DNA from: Peptoniphilaceae bacterium
GTDB lineage: Bacteria; Bacillota; Clostridia; Tissierellales; Peptoniphilaceae
NCBI GenBank assembly: GCA_910589545.1
Contig: CAJUSY010000001.1
Coordinates: 114,434 to 178,433, forward strand
Length of the DNA stretch: 64,000 bases
Direction of reading: 5' to 3'
The notes below the pieces were generated by a model that was given only the letters and a program-made list of their open reading frames with translations, was not told the origin of the DNA and searched no databases. The translations under genes were made by a program, and so were the position numbers. This document shows, one piece after another, positions 32,605 to 41,696 of this stretch. The stretch's first letter is position 1; every line of letters starts with the position of its first letter.

Positions 32605-33626
32605 AATCCTTTACCAAACTCACAATTTGGGAAGTGACATTCAGAACATTGCATACAAAATCCACCATAACCCAAACTGTTGATCATATCTTTTGTAACT
32701 TCAATATTTGCAAAAATATACGGTAATATAATATCAAAAACTGTAGATTTATTAAACATAACGCAACCTGGAAGTCCCATAATCGCCGTTTCGTTTTTAT
32801 AAGCTAGCATAAACATAGCCCCTGGAAGTACAGGCGAACCATAAGTTATCACATCGGCTTTGGAATCTTTGATAGCCTTTGGAGTCATATCATCTGGATC
32901 GACACTCATTCCCCCAGACACCAAAATAATATCTGATTTATTCTCTAATGCCTTGTTGATTTCTCGTGTAATATTTTCACTATTATCGTCGACTATTACA
33001 TGATTTATAACTTCACAATTATAATCCTGCATTTTATCTTTTAGAACTGGACCAAATTGATCTTTAATAAGTCCTTTGTAAACTTCAGATCCAGTTGTAA
33101 TAATAGAGCATTTTTTAGTCATATCAAATGGAATAATTTTCAAAATAGGAACACCATTCATGATTTTCTTAGCATCATCCATCACTTTTTCTTTTGTGAA
33201 AAGTGGTATAATTCTCATTCCAGCAATTTTCTGTCCCTTTTTCACTGGTTGATTTCCAAGAACAGTTGCAATGGAAATGTCATCAATAGAATTTAATTGA
33301 AATAATCTATCTCTGTCGATTTTCAAAAATCCATCAACATCAGAAATTATTTCAATCTTTCCTTCTTTTATATCGGATGAATGCATGTGTTCATTTATGC
33401 AAATGTCTTTCAAAATAATTGCACAATCATTTTCGTGCAAATCATCATCTTCTAATTCCATTACATAAATATGTTCTTTGCCCATGCTCAATAAAACAGG
33501 AATATCTTCTTCTGTAATAACGTGACCTTTTTTAAAAGCTCTCTGCTTAACGACGTCCTTTACAATTCTAGTCATATCGTGCGGTAAAATGTGACCTACC
33601 GCCTCTTCAGTTCTAACTACCTTCAT
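32601..33626 (-). CDS. Molybdopterin-binding (MoeA/MogA-like) protein with Cys-rich tail
   Basis: This 341-residue protein contains a MoCF-biosynthesis domain (about 165-310: I-I-T-T-G-S-E-V-Y, V-S-G-G-M-S-V-D-P-D-D-M-T and G-L-P-G-C). The N-terminal half resembles a linker rather than full MoeA. The C-terminus has C-x2-C-x2-C-x4-C (M-Q-C-S-E-C-H-F-P-N-C), probably a metal or Fe-S site. No other molybdenum-cofactor genes lie nearby, so the domain's job may differ from molybdate insertion. GAGAGG precedes the ATG. Confidence 0.75.
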   Translation of the reverse strand: MKVVRTEEAVGHILPHDMTRIVKDVVKQRAFKKGHVITEEDIPVLLSMGKEHIYVMELEDDDLHENDCAIILKDICINEHMHSSDIKEGKIEIISDVDGFLKIDRDRLFQLNSIDDISIATVLGNQPVKKGQKIAGMRIIPLFTKEKVMDDAKKIMNGVPILKIIPFDMTKKCSIITTGSEVYKGLIKDQFGPVLKDKMQDYNCEVINHVIVDDNSENITREINKALENKSDIILVSGGMSVDPDDMTPKAIKDSKADVITYGSPVLPGAMFMLAYKNETAIMGLPGCVMFNKSTVFDIILPYIFANIEVTKDMINSLGYGGFCMQCSECHFPNCEFGKGL

Positions 33627-33693
33627 ATAAAAACCTCTCTTAATTGATATTCCTATTTTATCACGAAATCATTATTTTTTAAAACATACAACG

Positions 33694-33719
33694 AAAAAAA
33701 CTGGAGTTTCCCCCAGTTT
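33694..33719 (-). terminator. Terminator of Bce-type operon
   Basis: Stem AAACTGG (33698-33704) with CCAGTTT (33713-33719) is followed by seven Ts on the minus strand. The stem overlaps the stop codon of the permease gene. Confidence 0.8.
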
Positions 33720-35673
33720 ATTCTTCTTCGCTTACCAAATTATAGTATACATTACTCGTAATTTTAAAAATTATCAAATATACCACTATTATTATAGCAA
33801 CAGAAATCGCAAATGGAATTGCAAATTCAGATATACTTCTTATTCCAAAAACTCCGCACAATTGGTATAACATTTTAGATGCAACAGCTGAATGAATCAC
33901 TGCCACAAAAAGTGGTAAGAAGAACATCCAATATATTTGTTGCGATGATGTCTTTTTAATCATACTATTTGATAATCCAACTTTTTTCATAGTTTGAATG
34001 TTTTTTCTATCTTCAATACCCTCTGATAAGTGTTTATAGTATGCTATTATTGAAGTTCCAATTAATAAAACAAAACTTATTATGAAACCAATATACAAAA
34101 ATGCCCCAAACATACTATAAACTCCTGTTTTTGTTTCTTGTCTAGATACAAATTGAAGAGAACTGTCTTTGGAGATAAATTCTTTTCCATCTAGTTTTTT
34201 GTCTGAATCCAAAAAGTATGATACATTTACTTCTAAAGGTTTATATCCTGCATCATTTTCCATAGGTATCTTAAAATCATTGCAAAATCTCACCAAATCT
34301 TCATTATTTTTTACAACGACATAGAACATGTCTACAGCTATATTTCTTCCTTCTATCTCATCTATTTTTTTGAATTTGTAATCTGCACTTCCTAGAGTTA
34401 TCTTATCGGATGTCAAATATTTCATGTAATTTGAATTTAATAGAATTTCTCCATCGTTAAGAGTATATTTCTTGCCAAATTTATTATTGAATGAATCCAA
34501 TGTTTGAATCATGATGTAGATTGAATGTGTATCATTCATTCCCATTCTAGTAAATTTATTTCCATCAAGGTTTGCAAACATCATCGTGCTAACTTGGTAA
34601 TAATCATTTTTAGCATTTGCTTTTTCTGTGATCATGTCTTTTAATCTGATTTTTTCTTTTTCTATATTTTTAGAAAAATCTTTGTCAGGAGTAATAGAAC
34701 TTGTTAGTTTGTAATCCCTGTTTACTGTTGAGTTAACAACTTTTTCTGCACTATTATATATGGCCATAGTAGTTGATAATGATACTACAACTCCTGTGCA
34801 CAAAATCGCAATACTTGCTAGTCCAACTGCGTTTGATTTCATTCTGTAAAGCATTCCTGAAACTGTGATGAAGTTTTTTGATTTGTAGAATAACTTTTTG
34901 TTTTTCTTCATCATTTTTAAAACAAAAATCGTAATTGAAACAAATCCACAATACGTTCCAAACAATACAAATAAACTTGCTACAAAAAACATCAACAAAC
35001 TTTCCAAGCTTCCTTTGATTGTTAATGCGATGTAATAACCAATTGTTGTTAAAATTATTGCTAGAAGAAGAAAAACTACTTTGACTTTTGGTTCTGATTC
35101 CGATTTTTGTCCTTTTGCAAATAAATCTCTAGTAGTAGCTGATTTTATATTCACTACATCAAAAATATACGTCACCACACCAATAACAACATTAAAGAGC
35201 AGTGTTATTATAATTGCTTTGGTTGATATTCCAAACTGCATTACATTGAAATTTTCTTGCATCAACTTTCCTACAGCTAAAAACAACACTTTTCCCAATG
35301 TTATTCCAAAAACAATTGTTAGAATAGAAATTATCACAAAGAATATAGACTTTTCTTTTAACAAAATCCTCCCTATATGTCTTTTTTCAAGTCCAAAAAC
35401 ACGATATAGACCAAATTCTTGAAATCTTCTTTTAATCAAAAATCTGTTTGCATACATAATTATCGCAAAAGTAAATATCGATATGATGATTGATCCAAAT
35501 ACTATTATCGTTCCAAACTGATCTTTTTTCATAACGTATTCGTTATCTAACAAAGAAATCATTATAAATAAAATTGACACCATAATGCTAGTTGACAAAA
35601 TATATGGAATATTTACTATCTTATTTGCTTTCAAATTCTTCAGTGCAAATTTTGTAGATAATTTAGAATTCAT
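33718..35673 (-). CDS. BceB-type ABC transporter permease
   Basis: This 651-residue FtsX-family permease has the Bce layout: an N-terminal span, three spans, a long extracellular domain between spans 7 and 8 (about 310-520) and three final spans. It begins N-S-K-L-S-T-K-F-A-L-K-N-L-K-A-N-K. Such permeases detect and remove cell-wall-active peptides (bacitracin, lantibiotics, defensins) and activate the partner kinase. The gene overlaps the ATPase gene by 11 bases and closes the operon. Confidence 0.88.
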   Translation of the reverse strand: MNSKLSTKFALKNLKANKIVNIPYILSTSIMVSILFIMISLLDNEYVMKKDQFGTIIVFGSIIISIFTFAIIMYANRFLIKRRFQEFGLYRVFGLEKRHIGRILLKEKSIFFVIISILTIVFGITLGKVLFLAVGKLMQENFNVMQFGISTKAIIITLLFNVVIGVVTYIFDVVNIKSATTRDLFAKGQKSESEPKVKVVFLLLAIILTTIGYYIALTIKGSLESLLMFFVASLFVLFGTYCGFVSITIFVLKMMKKNKKLFYKSKNFITVSGMLYRMKSNAVGLASIAILCTGVVVSLSTTMAIYNSAEKVVNSTVNRDYKLTSSITPDKDFSKNIEKEKIRLKDMITEKANAKNDYYQVSTMMFANLDGNKFTRMGMNDTHSIYIMIQTLDSFNNKFGKKYTLNDGEILLNSNYMKYLTSDKITLGSADYKFKKIDEIEGRNIAVDMFYVVVKNNEDLVRFCNDFKIPMENDAGYKPLEVNVSYFLDSDKKLDGKEFISKDSSLQFVSRQETKTGVYSMFGAFLYIGFIISFVLLIGTSIIAYYKHLSEGIEDRKNIQTMKKVGLSNSMIKKTSSQQIYWMFFLPLFVAVIHSAVASKMLYQLCGVFGIRSISEFAIPFAISVAIIIVVYLIIFKITSNVYYNLVSEEE

Positions 35674-36427
35674 TATCTACACCCCTATTATTTATAACAG
35701 TCAGTGACTCATTAATTTTTTGCATGAATTCATTGTTATCACTGTTTCCTTTATAAATTTCATGAAAAACTACGCCATCTTTTATGAAAATTACTCTATT
35801 TGAATATGAAGCAGCCTTCACAGAATGTGTTACCATTAATATAGTTTGACCTAGACTATTTATCTTGGTAAACAAATCAAGTATCATATCTGATGATTTG
35901 GAATCTAATGCACCCGTAGGTTCGTCTGCAAGTATTAAATCTGGTTTTGTAATCAAAGCTCTTGCAATTGCAATTCTCTGTCTTTGTCCACCACTAACCT
36001 CATAAGGATATTTCCCTACAAATGATTCAATTCCCAACAGTCCTTGAATCTCCGATAATCTTTGATCCATTTCTTTTGGCTTATAATCTGAAAGAACCAT
36101 CGGCAAAAATATATTGTCTTTATTTGAAAAAATATCCAATAAATTAAAATCTTGGAATACGAATCCTAGTTTTTCTCTTCTAAATTTTGCAACTTCCGTT
36201 TCTTTTAAAGTTGATATATCTTTTCCATTTAGAACTACCTTCCCATTAGTTGGTTTATCCAAAGTTGATATTACATTCAACAAAGTTGTTTTTCCAGAAC
36301 CTGATTCCCCCATTATTGCTATAAATTCATTTTTTTCTACAGAAAAATTAACATCTTTTAATGCTACAGTTTCTACATTCTTCGTCTTGTACACTTTTCT
36401 TACATTTTTTAATTCTAATATATTCAT
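35663..36427 (-). CDS. BceA-type ABC transporter ATPase
   Basis: This 254-residue ATPase has Walker A G-E-S-G-S-G-K-T-T, signature V-S-G-G-Q-R-Q-R, Walker B L-I-L-A-D-E-P-T-G-A-L-D and switch T-H-S. It pairs with the BceB-like permease downstream. I place the start at 36427: the ATG at 36439 is part of the sequence ATGGAGGATGTT whose GGAGG serves the downstream ATG. A BceR-type operator lies 73 bases upstream. Confidence 0.9.
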   Translation of the reverse strand: MNILELKNVRKVYKTKNVETVALKDVNFSVEKNEFIAIMGESGSGKTTLLNVISTLDKPTNGKVVLNGKDISTLKETEVAKFRREKLGFVFQDFNLLDIFSNKDNIFLPMVLSDYKPKEMDQRLSEIQGLLGIESFVGKYPYEVSGGQRQRIAIARALITKPDLILADEPTGALDSKSSDMILDLFTKINSLGQTILMVTHSVKAASYSNRVIFIKDGVVFHEIYKGNSDNNEFMQKINESLTVINNRGVDNEF

Positions 36428-36499
36428 AACATCCTCCATGACTATATTGTAAAATATTTTAGAAAATGTAGCATTTATCTAAACTAACAAAATTCATTC

Positions 36500-36521
36500 A
36501 ATCTTACAAAATTGTAAGATT
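36500..36521. promoter_or_regulatory. BceR-type operator (TTACA-N4-TGTAA)
   Basis: A 9-bp inverted repeat (AATCTTACA, 4 bases, TGTAAGATT) contains TTACA-AAAT-TGTAA at 36504-36517. This matches the TNACA-N4-TGTAA site known for BceR-like regulators. It lies upstream of the ABC genes and overlaps the stop codon of the kinase gene, so the transporter genes can be induced separately. Confidence 0.75.
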
Positions 36522-37407
36522 AGTTATTTACGATTACATAAAATTTTGTTCCTTTTTTGACAGCAGAATCGACCTTTAATTTAATATCAAGTTTGTCAGC
36601 GATAGATTTAGCTAGATACAATCCTAAACCACTCGATTTTTGTTTTAATCTACCGTTAAATCCAGAATATCCTTTGTCGAAAATTCTATTGATATCTTCT
36701 TCTGGAATACCTACACCTTTATCTTCTATTAAAATCACAACTGAATTATTTTGTTTAAAAGAATCTATGATTATTTGTGAGTTCTCAGAATATTTTATAG
36801 CATTGGACAAAATTTGCTCCAATAAAACACTTAACCATTTGCTATCTGTAATGCATTTTATGTTATTCTTTCTAAAATCTAGGCTAATATGTGAGTTGAT
36901 GAACAAAAGTGAGTATTTTTTGATTAAAATATTAATTACATTATCCACATCCACTATACCTATATCCATATCTTTTTCGTGTAAATTTAGCTTTAAATAA
37001 TTAATTGCCATATTTGTATAATTGTCAATTGATTTAAGCTGCATCTTCATTTCAGTGTTGTCTTCTGTCAAAATTTCCAAACAAGTTATAGGTGTCTTAA
37101 TTTGATGTACCCACATTGAAAAATATTCCTGTATATCGTTTTGCCAAGTAATATACTGATTTCTAAGCGTTTCTATATGCATTTCCAAGTCATGAATTTG
37201 TTCATCCTTTGTTAAACTTTTTTGATAATCAAAATATTTTATTATTAGATAAATTACAAATACTAGCAAACATATTTGAAATGCTTGTAAAAATATTCTT
37301 ATTTCCACATCATTCAAAAATAAAACTACAAAAAACACTGCATTCATCAAAATAAAAAATATAATAGAATTGAGTTTTTCCTTTAAAAAACATATTAATT
37401 TATCCAT
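36520..37407 (-). CDS. BceS-type intramembrane-sensing histidine kinase
   Basis: This 295-residue kinase has two N-terminal spans (about 12-30 and 36-56) with almost no extracellular loop, the hallmark of intramembrane-sensing kinases. The phospho-acceptor is in W-V-H-Q-I-K-T-P-I-T (about 112), and the HATPase domain has E-D-K-G-V-G-I-P and G-L-G-L-Y-L-A-K. The signal is probably relayed through the neighbouring BceB-like permease. It starts one base after the response regulator stop. Confidence 0.9.
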   Translation of the reverse strand: MDKLICFLKEKLNSIIFFILMNAVFFVVLFLNDVEIRIFLQAFQICLLVFVIYLIIKYFDYQKSLTKDEQIHDLEMHIETLRNQYITWQNDIQEYFSMWVHQIKTPITCLEILTEDNTEMKMQLKSIDNYTNMAINYLKLNLHEKDMDIGIVDVDNVINILIKKYSLLFINSHISLDFRKNNIKCITDSKWLSVLLEQILSNAIKYSENSQIIIDSFKQNNSVVILIEDKGVGIPEEDINRIFDKGYSGFNGRLKQKSSGLGLYLAKSIADKLDIKLKVDSAVKKGTKFYVIVNN

Positions 37408-37408
37408 T

Positions 37409-38086
37409 TCATTCGCTTTCTTTATTCAAATAATAGCCAGAATATTTTTTCGTCAACAAAAAATCATCCAATCCAAGTTTGTGTAATTTCTTTCTAATCC
37501 TATTGATGTTGACTGCTAGTGTATTATCATCTATAAAAAAATCATTTTGCCAGCACTTGTCCATAAGTTTTTCTCTAGTTACAATTTCTCCTTTAGCTTC
37601 AAATAAAGACTTCAGAATAAGCATTTCTGTCTTTGTAAGATTAGTGTCCTTTTCTCTATATTCTAACCTAAATTCGTTAATAAAAAGTATTACATCATTA
37701 AAACTTAAAAAACTTTTGATTGTATTATTTCCGTAATATCTCTTCATTATTGCATTAATTTTGACCATTAGTACATCAAAATTAAACGGCTTTGTAATAT
37801 AATCATCTGCTCCCATTTGCATTCCCATTATTATATCCAAATCTTCTGATTTGGAGGATATGAAAATTATTGGAATATCTGTTTCATTTCTTATCTTCTC
37901 GCACCAAAAATATCCATTAAAACTAGGAAGTATAATATCCATCAAAATGATATCTGGATTAATCTTTTTGACATCCTCCATTATGTCTATTCCAGAATTT
38001 GTGAATACATTGTATTCCCAATTTTTCAGATAATTTTTAAGTGATTGCAAAATTATCTTATCATCTTCTATTATTAAAACCTTCAT
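37409..38086 (-). CDS. BceR-type response regulator
   Basis: This OmpR-family regulator of about 225 residues has a receiver domain (acidic pair I-I-E-D-D, phospho-acceptor in I-L-M-D-I-I-L-P, T-K-P-F) and a winged-helix domain (L-A-V-N-I-N-R-I-R-K-K-L). It should bind the TTACA-N4-TGTAA site at 36500-36521. The start is uncertain: ATG at 38086 gives the family's usual M-K-V-L-I-I-E-D-D opening, and ATG at 38101 adds five residues. Neither has a clear Shine-Dalgarno sequence, and a TATAAT lies 7 bases before the inner ATG, so a leaderless message is possible. Confidence 0.88.
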   Translation of the reverse strand: MKVLIIEDDKIILQSLKNYLKNWEYNVFTNSGIDIMEDVKKINPDIILMDIILPSFNGYFWCEKIRNETDIPIIFISSKSEDLDIIMGMQMGADDYITKPFNFDVLMVKINAIMKRYYGNNTIKSFLSFNDVILFINEFRLEYREKDTNLTKTEMLILKSLFEAKGEIVTREKLMDKCWQNDFFIDDNTLAVNINRIRKKLHKLGLDDFLLTKKYSGYYLNKESE

Positions 38087-38140
38087 ATTAAAATTATACA
38101 TAAACTCATGAAAAAATGGTACTTAATCTATTTCCCAATA

Positions 38141-38176
38141 AAAAATTAGTGAACCGAAATCAGTTCACTAATTTTT
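38141..38176 (-). terminator. Terminator of uracil permease gene
   Basis: A perfect 14-bp stem (AAAAATTAGTGAAC, 38141-38154, with 38163-38176) and 8-base loop has A/T runs on both sides. It lies just after the permease stop at 38181. Confidence 0.85.
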
Positions 38177-38180
38177 TTTA

Positions 38181-39437
38181 TTAATCGTTCATTATTCCCA
38201 ATCTATCAAATACATAGAATAATAAGCTTAACACTACTGCAACAACTGATGCTAAAACCATTCCTGATAATGATACTCCCAAGAAGTTTATTTTCAATCC
38301 TGAAAGTCCAGTTACAAATATTACAGATGTTAATATTAAGTTTTTGGATTGTGAGTAATCTACTTTTTGGTCAACTAATAATCTTATACCACTTGTACCA
38401 ATCATTCCATAAAGTAAGAATGTTACTCCACCTATTACATTTCCAGGAATAGATGAAATAAGTGCTGACAATGGTCCTATAAATGCCATTAAAATAGATA
38501 TACAAGCAGCGCCTGCTATTACATAAACTGAGTAAACTTTTGTAATTGCCATTACTCCAATATTTTCACCGTATGTTGTAGTAGGAACTCCACCTATGAA
38601 ACCAGATATTGCTGTTGAGAAGTTATCTGCAAAAATGGATCTATGAAGACCAGGTTCTTTTAATAAATCCCTTCCGATAATATTACTTGTAACTACTTGG
38701 TGAGAGATATGTTCACTTGTAATTACCAATATTACTGGTAACATTGTGATTATTGATTTCAAATCAAATATCGGAAGTTGAAATTTAGGTATTGTAAAAA
38801 GTGATGCTTGCATTACTGGTGTGAAATCAACCATTTTTAAAGCAACACTTACAATATATCCTGTTATAATTGCAATTAAAATTGGTATTGTGGCCAAGAA
38901 TTTTTTAAACAAAACAGAACCTAAAACAGCCACTGACAATGTAACCAAGAAAACTATAAGATCATTTGTAGTTCTTGTATCTGTCATAATATTTGCACCA
39001 ATCTTACCTCCAGAAACAGTAGCTTGTGCGAGTTCAAATCCTATCAAACTTACAACACTTCCCATAGCTGCAGGTGGCAAAACAACATCAATCCAATCCG
39101 TTCCGAATTTATAAATTATGTATGCCAGAATACACCCAATAAGTCCTATTGCAACGAAAGCTCCTTGTGCATAGCGAAATCCCGATTGTCCAATAATAAT
39201 GGTTGCAGGTCCCAAGAAAGCAAAACTACTTCCCAAATACGCTGGTGCTTTTCTTTTTGTAATCAAAATAAATAACAAAGTTCCTATACCATTCATTAGT
39301 AGAACGATACTAGGATTAATCCCCAAAACTATAGGTACTAATACACTTGCACCGAACATAGCAAAAGTATGTTGTATACTTAGAGGTATCAGCATCTTAG
39401 GAGATACTTTTTCGTCTACTCCAATAATTTTTTTCAT
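38181..39437 (-). CDS. uraA: Uracil permease (NCS2 family)
   Basis: This 418-residue NCS2/UraA-type transporter has about 14 membrane segments. It shows the opening P-L-S-I-Q-H-T-F-A-M-F-G-A-S-V-L-V-P, the substrate-site region I-T-S-E-H-I-S-H and the G-G-V-P-T-T-T-Y-G-E-N-I-G-V motif that separates the uracil branch. It imports uracil by proton symport. The uracil phosphoribosyltransferase gene upp is elsewhere in the window. AGGAGG precedes the ATG. I see no attenuator-like structure in its short leader. Confidence 0.92.
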   Translation of the reverse strand: MKKIIGVDEKVSPKMLIPLSIQHTFAMFGASVLVPIVLGINPSIVLLMNGIGTLLFILITKRKAPAYLGSSFAFLGPATIIIGQSGFRYAQGAFVAIGLIGCILAYIIYKFGTDWIDVVLPPAAMGSVVSLIGFELAQATVSGGKIGANIMTDTRTTNDLIVFLVTLSVAVLGSVLFKKFLATIPILIAIITGYIVSVALKMVDFTPVMQASLFTIPKFQLPIFDLKSIITMLPVILVITSEHISHQVVTSNIIGRDLLKEPGLHRSIFADNFSTAISGFIGGVPTTTYGENIGVMAITKVYSVYVIAGAACISILMAFIGPLSALISSIPGNVIGGVTFLLYGMIGTSGIRLLVDQKVDYSQSKNLILTSVIFVTGLSGLKINFLGVSLSGMVLASVVAVVLSLLFYVFDRLGIMND

Positions 39438-39496
39438 AAATCCTCCTTTTTTTATCTTATATATTCTACATTGAACTCACTTATATTTCAAGTGGT

Positions 39497-39526
39497 TTGA
39501 CTTGCATATATTCTAACTGATATAAT
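39497..39526 (+). promoter_or_regulatory. Promoter of Fur/PerR-family gene
   Basis: TTGACT (39497-39502), 18 bases, TATAAT (39521-39526) stands 28 bases before the ATG at 39555. Confidence 0.65.
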
Positions 39527-39554
39527 AAAAAGCGTTATTTGAAAGGAATATATT

Positions 39555-39977
39555 ATGGAAAATAAAGGAAATTATTTGAAAACCAAATTATTAGACAACG
39601 GTATCAAACCTACATATCAAAGAATAGTAATCTTGGATTATTTGGAAACTTATCATGTTCATCCAACAGTCGATGATATTTATCATTACCTAGCTCCAAA
39701 ACTAACGACATTATCCAGAACTACTATCTATAATACAGTTAAAATCTTCGTAAAAGCTGGAATTGTATCAGAACTTAACATTGATAATTCAGAGTTAAGA
39801 TATGATATAACTACAGAAACACATGGACATTTCAAGTGTGATAAGTGTGGAAAAATTTACAATTTTACTTCTGACAAAGCTATCGAAAGTTCTGATTTAA
39901 ATGGATTTAAAATAAATAATACTAATATTCTGTTAAATGGAATATGCAAAGATTGCTTGGATAAAGAAAATGAATAG
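39555..39977 (+). CDS. Fur-family metal/peroxide regulator (PerR-like)
   Basis: This 140-residue protein has a winged helix (about 10-85: T-Y-Q-R-I-V-I-L-D-Y-L, T-L-S-R-T-T-I-Y-N-T-V) and a dimerisation domain with H-G-H-F-K-C-D-K-C-G-K and a final C-K-D-C. The four Cys make the structural zinc site shared by PerR and many Fur proteins. Length and sequence fit PerR better than Fur or Zur, but the choice is not certain. Its stop overlaps the start of the AraC gene by 8 bases. Confidence 0.85.
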   Translation: MENKGNYLKTKLLDNGIKPTYQRIVILDYLETYHVHPTVDDIYHYLAPKLTTLSRTTIYNTVKIFVKAGIVSELNIDNSELRYDITTETHGHFKCDKCGKIYNFTSDKAIESSDLNGFKINNTNILLNGICKDCLDKENE

Positions 39978-40815
39978 TGAATTTTATAAGATTGAACCCA
40001 GAGATGATTTGTATATAAAATTACTTTTCATTTCTAAAACAAATTTACAAATGAATGAACAAATCAAACGAGGAATTCTTCCATTTTATCAAATGTACTA
40101 TTGTTTAAAAGGCAATGGAACTTTTATTGTCAACGATAAAAAAATAGAAATTCTTCCATTTGATGTGTTAATCGTAAACCAAGGATCCAAAATCACAGAA
40201 ATTTCACACTCAGAAACTTTTGAATTTTATACTTTGGCAATCTCAGAAGTATCATTTGATACAGAACAAAAAGATAAAGCAGTGCTTAGTATCAAACACA
40301 ATCACATCAATGACCGTGATATGGTTATTTTATATTATATTAATAAAATTCTTGAAGAAGCCAAGTACAAGAGATTCAGATATCAAAGGGTTTGTTCTTG
40401 TTTAATCAGTATACTAATTACAGAAATTCAAAGACGTGGAGACTTAAAGTTCACAATGGATGATCCTTCACAAGATTCATTAACCAAACATGTTGAAGAT
40501 TACATTTATGAAAATTTTAATCAAGAAATTACATTGGACTCTATTTCAAAAAAATTCAGAGTATCGAAGTCACATTTAATTCATGAATTTAAAAATGATT
40601 ATGGGAAAACTCCTATGCAGTTTTTGCTCAACAGAAGAATGGAATCAGCTATGTTATTGTTAAAAACATCAAACAAACCTATCAATGATATAGCTAAGCT
40701 TTGTGGATTCAATTCACAGTCTTATTTCGACCAAGCATTCCGTAGAATTGTTAAAGTAACGCCCAATGATTATCGTAACAAATACAAAACAAAAATCAAA
40801 AAAATAAAAAAATAG
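39970..40815 (+). CDS. AraC-family transcription regulator
   Basis: This 281-residue protein has a cupin-like N-terminal sensing domain (about 10-140: G-N-G-T-F-I-V-N-D-K-K-I-E-I-L-P) and a C-terminal double HTH (about 175-275: I-S-K-K-F-R-V-S-K-S-H-L, then I-A-K-L-C-G-F-N-S-Q-S-Y-F-D-Q-A-F-R). I place the start at 39970, overlapping the stop of the Fur-family gene, because a start at 39937 would add an unrelated stretch and overlap much more. Ligand and targets are unknown. It is translationally coupled to the Fur-family regulator. Confidence 0.85.
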   Translation: MNSEFYKIEPRDDLYIKLLFISKTNLQMNEQIKRGILPFYQMYYCLKGNGTFIVNDKKIEILPFDVLIVNQGSKITEISHSETFEFYTLAISEVSFDTEQKDKAVLSIKHNHINDRDMVILYYINKILEEAKYKRFRYQRVCSCLISILITEIQRRGDLKFTMDDPSQDSLTKHVEDYIYENFNQEITLDSISKKFRVSKSHLIHEFKNDYGKTPMQFLLNRRMESAMLLLKTSNKPINDIAKLCGFNSQSYFDQAFRRIVKVTPNDYRNKYKTKIKKIKK

Positions 40816-40858
40816 ACTTTGTTTTATTTATTACATTAAATTTAAAAACAAAGTCTAT
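40812..40858. terminator. Bidirectional terminator between AraC and yaaA genes
   Basis: A perfect 14-bp stem (ATAGACTTTGTTTT with its inverse at 40845-40858) has a T run after it on the plus strand and T-rich sequence on the minus strand. Confidence 0.8.
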
Positions 40859-40870
40859 TTTTATTTCAAA

Positions 40871-41602
40871 CTACTCAGATACTAATGATTTGACAAACAC
40901 GAACTTGTTTTCATCACTGAATTCATCAGAAAAACTATATTCATCACATGAAAAATTCTTCAATTCATTAATTTCTACGATATTGTTCTTTGCCATGTAA
41001 TTCAGCATTCTACCTCTGAGAATTTTGGACGAAGTCGCTTTTGTTTTCAGCTTAATACATCCATCTTTCGATATTTCTTCTTTAAATTCAATTTTCAAAG
41101 GCATAATATCCAAATATTTGTAAATATTTTGTCCGTATTCTTTTGATGCCAAATCAATTATTTTCTCACCTTTAAAATAATTCCTAATTTCATCTTCCCA
41201 GAAATCATACATATTGATAAACTTATCTTCAAAATCCAATCTGTATCTAGCAATTTGATCAAGAGGTCGAAGAATCCCATAAAGTCCCGATAATATTCGA
41301 AGGTGTTTTTCAAGATAGTCGATTTCTTCTACTAATGAATCTATGTCCATGTATTGGTATTGAATTCCGTAAAAACTAGCTATTGCAGACCCTTTAGCTG
41401 AAGAATCGAATTTTTGATATAGATTATAACTCTCATTGGCTATTTTGTCGGAACATTTCCACATCATTTTTAGTGCTTCTTCAGACTTAGTCTTCATTAT
41501 TGAAACAAGTTCATTTTTCTTATCTTCAAATAAGCACTTGTTGTTCATGTTCTGCAATTTTCTAATTTTAAAAGTTTTTGCTGGTGAAATTATAATTTTC
41601 AT
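40871..41602 (-). CDS. yaaA: YaaA family peroxide-stress protein (DUF328)
   Basis: This 243-residue protein matches the YaaA/DUF328 family: M-K-I-I-I-S-P-A-K-T-F at the start, F-Y-G-I-Q-Y-Q-Y-M, I-L-S-G-L-Y-G-I-L-R-P-L-D and R-G-R-M-L-N-Y-M. In E. coli YaaA lowers free iron during hydrogen peroxide stress and binds DNA. The gene is monocistronic, facing the Fur-family gene across a shared terminator. It fits with the ferritin and OhrR-peroxidase genes as oxidative defence. Confidence 0.92.
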   Translation of the reverse strand: MKIIISPAKTFKIRKLQNMNNKCLFEDKKNELVSIMKTKSEEALKMMWKCSDKIANESYNLYQKFDSSAKGSAIASFYGIQYQYMDIDSLVEEIDYLEKHLRILSGLYGILRPLDQIARYRLDFEDKFINMYDFWEDEIRNYFKGEKIIDLASKEYGQNIYKYLDIMPLKIEFKEEISKDGCIKLKTKATSSKILRGRMLNYMAKNNIVEINELKNFSCDEYSFSDEFSDENKFVFVKSLVSE

Positions 41603-41651
41603 ACTTGTCCTTTTTTAATTTATAGTGTTATGAATATCTTACCATAAAAAT

Positions 41652-41691
41652 AGACTGGGTAATATAATTCTACGATTATATTACCCAGTCT
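41652..41691 (-). terminator. V-ATPase operon terminator
   Basis: A perfect 17-bp stem (AGACTGGGTAATATAAT, 41652-41668, with 41675-41691) and 6-base loop is followed by a TATTTTTAT tail on the minus strand. It lies a few bases after the subunit D stop. Confidence 0.9.
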
Positions 41692-41696
41692 TATTT

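Noticed and set aside
39438..39554. Riboswitch or PyrR attenuator before the uracil permease
   Set aside because: The leader is under about 60 bases, with no terminator-antiterminator pair or PyrR-type loop.
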